Below are positions 1 through 7,901 of a DNA stretch of 64,000 bases, one piece after another. The first letter of the stretch is position 1; each line of letters opens with the position of its first letter. The notes under the pieces were generated by a model. That model saw nothing but the letters and a program-made list of their open reading frames with translations. It had not been told where the DNA came from and searched no databases. The stretch comes from Tolypothrix sp. NIES-4075 (GTDB taxonomy: Bacteria; Cyanobacteriota; Cyanobacteriia; Cyanobacteriales; Nostocaceae). The position numbers were made by a program, and so were the translations under genes. The DNA lies in assembly GCF_002218085.1 (NCBI RefSeq), contig NZ_BDUC01000006.1, positions 310,001-374,000 on the forward strand, read 5' to 3'.

Positions 1-215
1 ACGCAATTGATTACACAAATTCTGTGCTAAAAGTATTGCCCAGTAAATAAACAGTATGTAATTAATTCTGTTGGGTTACTTATTTGGTTAACACAGAGGT
101 CAGCAGTTTTTGCGATACTGCTGTCAAAAACAATGTGCAAATTAAATCTGCTTTGGCTTAAGGACTTCCTGATACACGAGCGATGTGAAAGCTGTCAGGA
201 ACTGATTGGCATTAA
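1..215. other. Window start, no gene seen
   Basis: A+T-rich non-coding stretch before the tandem repeat. I see no convincing ORF or RNA gene. Confidence 0.5.
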
Positions 216-518
216 GACTGTTGCATAACCACCTTTTTCGATTAGGAAGGTGGGGTGATGATTGTCGTCAAACTAGGTAATGGCTTTGTCCAACTACCTG
301 GAAAATTTGGATTTAAGACTGTTGCATAACCACCTTTTTCGATTAGGAAGGTGGGGTAATGATTGTCGTCAAACTAGGTAATGGCTTTGTCCAACTACCT
401 GGAAAATTTGGATTTAAGACTGTTGGGTAACCCCTTTTTCGATTAGGAAGGTGGGGTAATGATTGTCGTCAAACCAGGTAATGGCTTTGTCCAACTACCT
501 GGAAAATTTGGATTTAAG
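216..518 (+). repeat. Three tandem 101-bp repeat units with hairpins and mini-ORFs
   Basis: Units start at 216, 317 and 418 (period 101; the third is one base shorter). Each holds a CCACCTT...AAGGTGG hairpin and a second hairpin AGGTA...TACCT. Each also contains a short ORF on a GGTGGGG-rich leader: 258-329, 359-430 and 459-521, with peptides starting MIVVKLGNGF or MIVVKPGNGF. The three copies differ only by point changes. The array ends 12 bases before the ATG of the beta-propeller gene at 531. Function is unknown: it could be a structured leader, a MITE-like repeat or decayed gene starts. Confidence 0.8.
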
Positions 519-530
519 TGAGCATTTTTT

Positions 531-1291
531 ATGTTTAATAAAAAATCAGTTTTCAGGTTTTACCTAATTAGTATAGCGATCGCTAGTTTCACTGTAGCCT
601 TATTGACATTTCATCCCGTTCAGGCACGAGTGAATAAGCCTACCCTATCTGGCATTGTTTACACTCAAAGCAATATTCCAACTGAGAATGGCAATTCCAT
701 TCTTGGTTTCCATCGTGATGATGATGGCAAGCTGACCCCTCTACCCAATTCACCTTTCCCTACAGGAGGACAAGGCATCATAGATCCCCAATTTAACCTT
801 GCGGCTATAGATGGCGACAGACAACTTATCAGTAATCCTGAAAGAACCCGCCTTTTTGCTGTGAATTCGGGTTCAAACTCTATTGCTGTATTTGATATTT
901 TTCGCGATGGTAAACTATCTCCGGTTAAGGGTTCTCCGTTTCCATCTGGTGGGGTATACCCAGTCAGTTTAAGTTTAGTAGGTGACTTTCTCTACGTAGC
1001 TAACAAGAATCTAGATCCTGAAGATTTGTCATACTTCAGGGAAGTAATTTGCCACCTGCTCCAAACGGCTTGACTCAGGTCGGTCCGGTCAATATTGTTC
1101 TTGACCCTACCGAATCGTTCCTGAATGTGATCAGTCAACGCCAACAAGCCATTACTCCACCCAATGAAGGCAACGGGGTAAATATCTTCAGAGTGAATTC
1201 ACTTGATGGCACTTTGTCCGAGGTTTCTTCCTCACCGTTCGTAATCTCTCCAGTCAGTGATAGCCGTCCGCAGGGGGTTGTAGCCTTCTAA
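531..1291 (+). pseudogene. Frameshifted secreted lactonase-family beta-propeller
   Basis: The first part (531-1073) has an N-terminal signal peptide ending near VQA and propeller blades of the lactonase/YVTN type, with motifs such as NSGSNSIAVFD, RDGKLSPVKGSPFP and YVANKN. The frame then breaks. The continuation (LPPAPNG...FRVNSLDGTLSEVSSSPF) lies in another frame, reading from about 1040 to the TAA at 1291. Aligning the two frames suggests one base was lost around 1033-1040. The product would also be short for a full seven-blade propeller (normally about 350 residues), so a central deletion is possible. A paralogue follows at 1341. A sequencing error cannot be excluded. Confidence 0.75.
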
Positions 1292-1340
1292 AATTGCTGT
1301 CTACTAATTGAGACTCTTTAACTATAACTAGGAGAAACTC

Positions 1341-2645
1341 ATGAATAAGTCCGTAATGCGTACTCTACAGTCTGGCGCCGTCCTCCTTGCATTTAGTGCG
1401 CTTACCGCAGTAGTGACCGCCACCTAGCCCGAAAATTACTCTGAGGGAGTTGTGTTTGTGGGTACAAACCACAACAACACGCACCCGAACGCCCCGCCAG
1501 ACGAACCCGCTAACCAGGTCGTCATGTACAATCGGGCTGACGACGGCAAGCTCACCCTCGTTGGCACCTTCGACACGGGTGGTCAGGGATCTGGACCTGC
1601 GGTCCGATTCGCCGGCGACGGACTCGGCTCCGCTCACTCGGTGCAGATCAGCGACAACCGCCGGTGGCTGTTCGTCACCAACGCCGGTAGCAACAACGTG
1701 TCGGTGTTCCGCGTGAAGAAGGACGGACTCGAACGCACCGACGTGGAGCCGACTGGCATCTTCCCTAACAGCGTCACCCAGTACGGCAACCTTGTCTACG
1801 TCTTGAACTCCGCAGGCGAAGGCAGCATCACGGGTTACGTGCTGAACAAGCACGGGAATCTCACCCCGATTCCCGGCTCGACCCGCACGCTCAACGCCAA
1901 TCAGGACTCTGTGCGCCCCGATGTCCTGTTCAATCCGGCGGAGGTGTCGTTTACACCAGACGGTCGGCATCTCGTGGTGACGATCAAGGACGGACCTTTT
2001 GCTGGGGCGCTGCCGAACGTCATCCCGACCGGTCCGAGCCGGGTGCTGGTCTTCGGTGTCGGATACGATGGAAAGCCGTCAGAGAACTTCACGCAAACCG
2101 ACCTGAACAACGGTGGTTCGTTTGGGTTCTCGTTTGATCGCTATGGCAACCTGCTGGTGTCGCTGTTCGTCGGCGGACCGGAACTCACCGGGTCGGTCGG
2201 CTCGTTCCGGATCAATCAGGACGGCACGCTGACCCCGATCACGCCCAATGTACCTAATGGACAGATCGATACGTGCTGGGTCGAGAATAACGGGCGGTAC
2301 GCCTACACCGCGAACTACACGTCGGGCACCATCTCCAGCTACCGCATCAGTAAAGACGGGAGCCTGAGGCTACTCGCCTCAGTCGCCGGACTCGCCGACG
2401 ACCTGCCCGGACCTCCCGACAAGTCACAGGGAGCCACGCCTCTCGATCTTCGCATCAGCAAGAACGGACGTTTTCTATACAACGTCTTGCCGGGATCTGG
2501 TGCGATCGCTGGCTGGCGGATCAACCGCGATGGCAGCCTCACCAAGCTCGGTGAGTTCGGCGGTCTTCCCGATACCGTCGATGGTGACATGGCCCCGTTT
2601 GAATTCGGTTTTGGGGGCAGTCCCGCCGGCATCGCGGTAGACTGA
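1341..2645 (+). pseudogene. G+C-rich beta-propeller gene with in-frame TAG after signal peptide
   Basis: An ATG at 1341 follows AGGAGAAA and opens a typical signal peptide (MNKSVMRTLQSGAVLL...). The codon at 1425-1427 is TAG, and the same frame then stays open to 2645, encoding a lactonase-like beta-propeller of about 400 residues. Motifs are HSVQISDNRRWLFVTNAGS, NVSVFRV, GRYAYTANYTSG and SKNGRFLYNVLPGSG. A GTG at 1452 could start a leaderless cytoplasmic form. Codon use here (GCG, CGG, ACC, GTC) is strikingly G+C-rich compared with the flanking genes, which suggests horizontal acquisition. In this family the protein is usually secreted; the true activity is unknown. Confidence 0.8.
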
Positions 2646-2663
2646 CATAAAAGGATGAAGGAT

Positions 2664-2703
2664 AAAGGATGAAAAAATACGTTTTTGGTGGTATTTCATC
2701 CTT
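2664..2703. terminator. Inverted repeat between convergent genes
   Basis: AAGGATGAAAAAATAC (2665-2680) faces GTATTTCATCCTT (2691-2703), forming a stem with a small bulge. It lies between the rightward propeller gene and the leftward ABC transporter, where a bidirectional terminator would fit. Confidence 0.45.
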
Positions 2704-2766
2704 CTCCTTCACTGTAGATAAATCCTTTTAACTAATTCCGGCGCATAGCAACAAAGTGTCGAAGTA

Positions 2767-5484
2767 CTACTCCATTTGTCGGGCAACTAGTTGAGCAAAT
2801 AGCCCTTGAGTGTTAACTAGTTCCGAAAATGTACCCACCTGCACCACGCGACCTGCTTCAATTACATAAATTCGGTCAGCATTGCGAATTGTGCTGAGAC
2901 GGTGGGCAATCACTATCCGAGTCGCGTTCAACTGTTCTAAACTTTCAGTGACGATCGCTTGCGTGCGGTTATCCAAGGAACTGGTAGCCTCATCCATCAA
3001 GATGATTTTCGGTTGATTGACAAGCGCTCTAGCAATCAACAATCGCTGTCGCTGTCCCCCCGAAAGATTGGTACCGCCTTCACTGATAACTGTATGCATT
3101 CCCATAGGAAAAAGCTCGATATCATCACCAAAACCCGCCATTCGCGCCGCCGATAGAGCTTGAGCGTGCGATACATTGGCTCCGGCAGTGATATTCTCAA
3201 AAATCGAGCCTGTGCCAATGCGACCATTTTGCAACACTACCCCTAACTGCCTTCGCACTGCCTGAAGATCCAGGGAAGCCAAGTCAAAGCGATCGTAGTA
3301 CACCGTTCCTGAGTGTGGAGTTTCAAACCCCAACAACAACCTCAATATCGTTGACTTCCCACTACCCGAAGGTCCCACTATCGCTACAAATTGCCCTGGA
3401 TCTGCGTAAAGACTGATATTATTAAGTATCGGCAATCCATCGTCACGGTAGCGAAAGGTAACATTGTCTAAGGCTACGCGACCCATCAAGTCGCTTGGGT
3501 TTGTCTTGCTTGGATCGTACTCCGGTTGTGCTTGTAAAATTGGCTCTGCCCGTTCCCACAATGGCACAATCGTCAAAATGTCAGTCAAAGTATTACTGAG
3601 GTCGCTCACTCCCCCAATAAAAATGCCCAATGCAGCATTAAAAGCCAAAAACTTGCCCACCGTCAACCCGGACGCTTGAGCCATCCCAATAGATTCAGTC
3701 GCAAACCAAAACAACAGCGCCGAAGTGACTAGGGACAGTACCTCATTAAACACAGAAACATTGTCTCTTATAAGTTGGAAACTAGCCTTGAGCCGTGAAC
3801 GCTTGCTGTACTGCTCTGCCCAAGCCGCAAACGCCCGTTCTTCTGCCATTGCTACCCGTAGCTTGGCTACGCCATTAATTAGTTGTACGGTTAGCCCGTT
3901 AATCTCGCCCTCTAGTTCTTGCTGTCGTCGCAATTTACGTATTACCAGCAAGCTTGCAACAGTAGTGACAATAGTTGTCAAAACAGCTATACCTACCCCC
4001 ACTAAAGCAAGTTGCCAACTGTAAACAAACATCAGCACTCCATTGAGTAAAGCAAACAGTGCGCTCAATAAAGTGCGTTGCGTTCCCCCTGACAGGATCT
4101 GACGAATCTGGTTCACTGACAAGGTGCGGTTTACCAAGTCACCAGAGGAATAGTCGCGAAAAAATGCCGGACTTAATCTCAGCAGTCTGTCCCAAATTGC
4201 AGGCTGCAACGCGCCATTAGCAGCATTTTCGATTCGTAGTGAAATAATACCAGAGGACATTGCAAACGCTGTCCTTCCCAACAAGAGTGCAAACAATGCC
4301 AGCCCTATTTGCCATAATAAGCTGCGATCGCTATCTGGAATTGCATTATCCACCAAAAGCGCTGTTGCTTGCGGCACAACCATCCCCAATACGGAGCCAA
4401 TAATTCCAGCTACCAAAACTAGAATTATGTCTTTTTGATAACCCTTGATGCCAAACTGGAACAACTCAATTACATTGTTGACGACGTTGGGTAAAGGTCG
4501 GTAAAACTGGTATGCAACTCTGTAGAGTGTTGCTGCGATTACCCGATCTACAGATGTGCGTGTGCGCGTTACTGGATCGAATAAAATATAACGGCTGTTT
4601 GCTGGCAACAAAGCCACTGGACGCTGTTCTTCTTTAGTGTAAGCTAACAGAGGACCATGCTCATGAAGCCACCAGCCATCCTCTAGCACTACACGACGGG
4701 TGCGAATTTGCACCGAACGCGCTAGAGCTTCTACCGGATCTTTAGCTTGACTAACGTTATCTGACTGCGCTGGCGGACTAATCGTTATCCCCATTACCCT
4801 TGCTACTGCACCTGCTGCCACTAATAAAGGCGTTCCAAGTTGAGAAAATGCAATTTCTTGCTGCGGTTGCAATACGGAAGCTAACTTAGAGAGCGAAGAA
4901 TTGACTACCTGACGATTGAGTTGCTCTCGTTGTTGAAATTGGTAAAAGGCAGTAAGAGTTTCCTGCTGTTGGAGCTTCTTTAAATAGTCGAAGAATTCAG
5001 TATGTAAATCAGCTAAAATGCTTGGCAGTTGGGTCGCCAATTCCTGTGTCAACGATAAATAGCGCTGAAAATTTGTTGCTGTGCCAGAGTTGATAAATAT
5101 TTGATCGAGGTTGTTTATCCAATTTTCTAATATGGCTGTTGCACTAGCTTCCCCCGCAGCTATTTGTGCTGCCAAATCTGTTATTGTAATTTGAGACAAT
5201 TCTGTTGCCTCGATTGCTACCGCTAAAAAGGATTTTGCATTATCGGGTGCTGCACCAAACAATGCCTCAAGAGCGTCCACACTGAACAGATAGCGGCGAT
5301 GTCTCTTGACTCCCCGCTCCGCATCTACGCGCAAAGCGGCTTGTCGTAAGACATCGCCTACAGACTCCTCATCATTGACTTCTGTCACAAACAATGATAA
5401 ATTCCCTGATTTAACAACCCATACCTTTTCTGGGTCATTCAGCAATAGTGATTCATTTCCTTTGAGGCGATACAAGACTTCCAT
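2767..5484 (-). CDS. NHLM-type bacteriocin/peptide export ABC transporter (permease-ATPase)
   Basis: This is a 905-residue fusion that would export a leader-bearing peptide across the inner membrane. The first ~330 residues form the cyclic-nucleotide-binding-like/helical region typical of the second NHLM transporter subunit (VWVVKSGNLSLFVTEV, KRHRRYLFSVDA), with no C39 peptidase. A six-helix transmembrane domain follows, then an ATPase with Walker A GPSGSGKST, signature LSGGQRQR, Walker B ILMDEATSSLD and switch AHRLS. I prefer ATG 5484; a TTG at 5511 would add nine residues. The usual partners (peptidase-containing transporter, HlyD-like protein, NHLP precursor) are not in the window, so it is an orphan here. 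Confidence 0.85.
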   Translation of the reverse strand: MEVLYRLKGNESLLLNDPEKVWVVKSGNLSLFVTEVNDEESVGDVLRQAALRVDAERGVKRHRRYLFSVDALEALFGAAPDNAKSFLAVAIEATELSQITITDLAAQIAAGEASATAILENWINNLDQIFINSGTATNFQRYLSLTQELATQLPSILADLHTEFFDYLKKLQQQETLTAFYQFQQREQLNRQVVNSSLSKLASVLQPQQEIAFSQLGTPLLVAAGAVARVMGITISPPAQSDNVSQAKDPVEALARSVQIRTRRVVLEDGWWLHEHGPLLAYTKEEQRPVALLPANSRYILFDPVTRTRTSVDRVIAATLYRVAYQFYRPLPNVVNNVIELFQFGIKGYQKDIILVLVAGIIGSVLGMVVPQATALLVDNAIPDSDRSLLWQIGLALFALLLGRTAFAMSSGIISLRIENAANGALQPAIWDRLLRLSPAFFRDYSSGDLVNRTLSVNQIRQILSGGTQRTLLSALFALLNGVLMFVYSWQLALVGVGIAVLTTIVTTVASLLVIRKLRRQQELEGEINGLTVQLINGVAKLRVAMAEERAFAAWAEQYSKRSRLKASFQLIRDNVSVFNEVLSLVTSALLFWFATESIGMAQASGLTVGKFLAFNAALGIFIGGVSDLSNTLTDILTIVPLWERAEPILQAQPEYDPSKTNPSDLMGRVALDNVTFRYRDDGLPILNNISLYADPGQFVAIVGPSGSGKSTILRLLLGFETPHSGTVYYDRFDLASLDLQAVRRQLGVVLQNGRIGTGSIFENITAGANVSHAQALSAARMAGFGDDIELFPMGMHTVISEGGTNLSGGQRQRLLIARALVNQPKIILMDEATSSLDNRTQAIVTESLEQLNATRIVIAHRLSTIRNADRIYVIEAGRVVQVGTFSELVNTQGLFAQLVARQME

Positions 5485-5520
5485 ATTGGGACAAAATATT
5501 TTCCAAAACAATTGCTGCGT

Positions 5521-5809
5521 ATGAACTCAAAGATTCGAGAACAAGCACAAGAAATATTCAATAAAATTCCGGATATTTTTCTCCTTTATTTGTTGCAAGT
5601 AGCAGCAAAAAGAAGCCTGAAAAGTTTGCAAAAAGACACTTCTCATAAATATTCTAAAACTTCAAAAGAATACGGAATACGGTAATAAGTATAACTTTGC
5701 GGCTATAGCTTCGGTTGGAGAATTTCAAAGGATACATCCTCTGACCACTTATGAAAATTACCGCGAAGTTATCGAAGATATTGCTAAGAGGGTGTTTGAA
5801 AAGTTTTAA
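5521..5809 (+). pseudogene. GH3-like N-terminal remnant, broken by 7-bp duplication
   Basis: ATG 5521 opens a 54-codon ORF (MNSKIREQAQEIFNKIPDIF...) ending at TAA 5683. The sequence AATACGG occurs twice in tandem just before the stop. Removing one copy joins the ORF in frame to KYNFAAIASVGEFQRIHPLTTYENY, which resembles the N-terminal segment of GH3 auxin-responsive-promoter-family acyl-acid synthetases. The restored frame stops at 5807-5809 after about 95 codons, far short of the ~550 residues of the family, where transposase-like sequence begins. Family assignment is from motif memory, so moderate. Confidence 0.6.
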
Positions 5810-5820
5810 GAAGTCAAAAA

Positions 5821-5904
5821 TTAAGCCAGTCGCCTCACCATAATACGGATCATGGCAAGGTAAATAAAAGTCTCAGATGTTTCGGGCAATAACTCATAAT
5901 CTCG
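5821..5904 (-). mobile_element. C-terminal remnant of an IS5-type transposase
   Basis: The minus strand reads RDYELLPETSETFIYLAMIR followed by IMVRRLA and a stop at 5821. This is the characteristic C-terminal tail of IS5-group DDE transposases. The frame is closed immediately upstream, so only about 28 residues survive. It probably marks the insertion or deletion that truncated the GH3-like gene. Confidence 0.65.
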
Positions 5905-6110
5905 GATTTAGTTTTAACCTAATCGCGTAATTCCCCTTCCTCAGCCAAAGGCAGGGAGGGGTTGCATTTTTAGCATCCAGGATGAAAGCATTGATATCAG
6001 CGTTGCCGCTGACGCTCTTGGTACACCATGCCCAGAATGCGTTGCACAGTCGAACAGCGAGGCAGAACGAATACTTCGCCTGGGCACTTGGAGTTACTAC
6101 TTTGGACGAA
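5905..6110. other. Unassigned remnant sequence
   Basis: A CCCCTTCC...GGGAGGGG hairpin lies near 5932-5960. An open stretch on the plus strand (5988-6113: ADALGTPCPECVAQSNSEAE) has a codon-like look but no start and no recognised family. It is probably debris from mobile DNA. Confidence 0.35.
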
Positions 6111-6479
6111 CTAAGGGCTGGGGTGTGGGGGTGCGATCGCTACCAGTTTACGGCGTAATATTCGCTTATCTTTGTTGTAGATATTGAGGTACATTCCTTC
6201 ATTGGAATTTTCACGCCAGGAAACTGAATAAGTATAATTGCCATTTTCCCAAGTAATACCTCGATAACCGTTATCACGCCATTTTGTTCCACCTTCCAAG
6301 TTGATACATTTTAAGCGAGCATCACAACAAGTGTAAGTATTGCCATTTTTCCCACTATCCAAAGTAATCGTAAATTAAGAGGCACGGTAAGTATCAGCTT
6401 TTGCATGATTAGCAGTTGCTCCAATCAGAGAAGCAGTCAGAATTGCAGTCAAAAAAAATCCTTTTAAGCGTTTAATCAT
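6111..6479 (-). pseudogene. Small secreted protein with in-frame TAA after the signal peptide
   Basis: ATG 6479 starts a clear signal peptide (MIKRLKGFFLTAILTASLIG...ATANHAKA). Codon 35 is TAA (6375-6377). The same frame continues without a break to 6111, giving FTITLDSGKNGNTYTCCDAR and a Trp/Tyr-rich domain of about 85 residues. Without the stop this would be a 122-residue secreted protein with two adjacent cysteines. I do not recognise the family. Confidence 0.7.
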
Positions 6480-6802
6480 ATTTACATGAGTGAATTTTTT
6501 GCTAAGATTTCTTACTTTTGTAATTTCAGATTTAATCTTTATATTTATAAGATGCGCTACGATTTTTGGGGGAGTCCAATAGTTAATATCAAGTCCGGTT
6601 AATCACTTATGATTACCGGATAATAGCAAAAATCCCAAAAGCCTCTTTCAAGAGTGCAAGAAAGCAAGAGTGCGGTCTAAATAATAAGTCTTTAACCGGA
6701 CATGATATAAGTCATCGTCAAATAGTCAATAAAAAACAGAATTAAAAATATAGGGTTCCAGATAGCTTGGCTGAAACCCTACATTTATCTATATTTTTAT
6801 AA
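6480..6802. other. Intergenic region, no gene seen
   Basis: A+T-rich spacer. I see no ORF or RNA gene; it may contain the promoter of the broken secreted protein. Confidence 0.5.
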
Positions 6803-6886
6803 TGGGCAGGAGGAGAATCGAACTCCTATGACCTCACGGCCGCCACATTTTGAGTGTGGTGCGTCTACCAATTCCGCCACCCGCCC
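6803..6886 (-). tRNA. tRNA-Leu (anticodon CAA)
   Basis: The minus strand folds as an 84-nt class II tRNA. The acceptor arm is GGGCGGG paired with CCTGCCC, discriminator A. The anticodon stem CCACA/TGTGG has loop CTCAAAA, giving anticodon CAA, with a long variable arm and a GGAGTTCGATTCTCC T-arm. CCA is not encoded. The M48 protease gene ends inside its 5' part. Confidence 0.95.
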
Positions 6887-7740
6887 TTGGGTGCAACTTT
6901 ACTATTATACTCTTTTTCTGACGAATGCAACAACTTTTGATATTCTTTGCTGCTTGCCCAGCGATCAATTTCTCGTGCCCGCAGTACTGGCACTGGATGC
7001 GATAATTGAGCGGTGCGAGCTACTTTTACCATTTCACCCAATTCGGTCTTGCTAATATCATCGTAAGCGCGAGCTTGGGCGACAAAGGCATCAAGGTTGA
7101 GTTGGGGTGCTAATGTTGGGGAACCACCGGCAAGCTTCATCAAGACTGACATGACAACTTTGGGATCTTGGGTGGCTAATAATGCGGCGCGATCGCATGT
7201 AAACTCAGCACAGCGTACCCATTCTAAAAGTTGTGCTTGTATGCTTTGTGCTAGCACTGCTCCTATATTTGGTAGACTTGCGGCTGCTAATACCAATAAA
7301 TTTACCGGAGTCAGGTAAACGCTGTGATCGCATTTGAGATGTCCTAACTCATGGGCAATCACTGCCTGAATTTCCTCTGGGGTAAGTAAATCAATTAAGG
7401 AAGTGTGTACGACAATAAAAGGCTGCTTGCCCCGCATGGCAAAAGTATAAGCGTTGGGAGCCGGATGCTGACGGATATACAGTTGGGGAGGCTCCATATC
7501 CAAAATTTTACAAGCTTCTAACAAAAGCTTGTGTAAATCAGGCAACTGTTGTTCGCCGACCAAAACGCTGGAGGCAATATTTTCTACATAAAAAACTTGC
7601 TCTGCCAATGGTCCGAGCAAATTCCGCACAAGCATGTCTAATCCTGGTATCTGCTTGAGAGCAAGAGTTGCTTCCAAGTCTAAAGGATGACGAAAAGAAT
7701 CTGCTTTGATACCAATGAGCTGAGTCTTAAACAAGGACAT
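6865..7740 (-). CDS. M48 family zinc metallopeptidase
   Basis: This 291-residue protein is predicted to be a membrane-associated or cytoplasmic zinc protease. It has HELGH at about residues 130-134 (zinc ligands and catalytic Glu) and a downstream EFTCDRAAL motif carrying the third ligand. A hydrophobic segment follows HELGH (LTPVNLLVLAAASLP). ATG 7740 is preferred over the upstream TTG-type extension from 7809. Its last codons (KGGWRNW, stop 6865-6867) run 22 bases into the tRNA-Leu gene on the same strand. Substrate is unknown; related cyanobacterial proteins are annotated as HtpX-like or Ste24-like. Confidence 0.85.
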   Translation of the reverse strand: MSLFKTQLIGIKADSFRHPLDLEATLALKQIPGLDMLVRNLLGPLAEQVFYVENIASSVLVGEQQLPDLHKLLLEACKILDMEPPQLYIRQHPAPNAYTFAMRGKQPFIVVHTSLIDLLTPEEIQAVIAHELGHLKCDHSVYLTPVNLLVLAAASLPNIGAVLAQSIQAQLLEWVRCAEFTCDRAALLATQDPKVVMSVLMKLAGGSPTLAPQLNLDAFVAQARAYDDISKTELGEMVKVARTAQLSHPVPVLRAREIDRWASSKEYQKLLHSSEKEYNSKVAPKGGWRNW

Positions 7741-7901
7741 AGCAATCGAAACGAAAAGAAAATAATAAATGGTGGGATGATGTAGCTGCTGATATACACA
7801 GCCTCCCACCGCTAGTATAACGACAATTAGGCTGGGCAGATGCCCTACCTATTACTGGTAATGAGCGATTTATCGCTCAATTTTAAGCGCTTAAGCGCTT
7901 A

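Noticed and set aside
1365..1970. 201-codon minus-strand ORF opposite the propeller gene
   Set aside because: High G+C sequence leaves antisense frames open; the plus strand clearly encodes the propeller.
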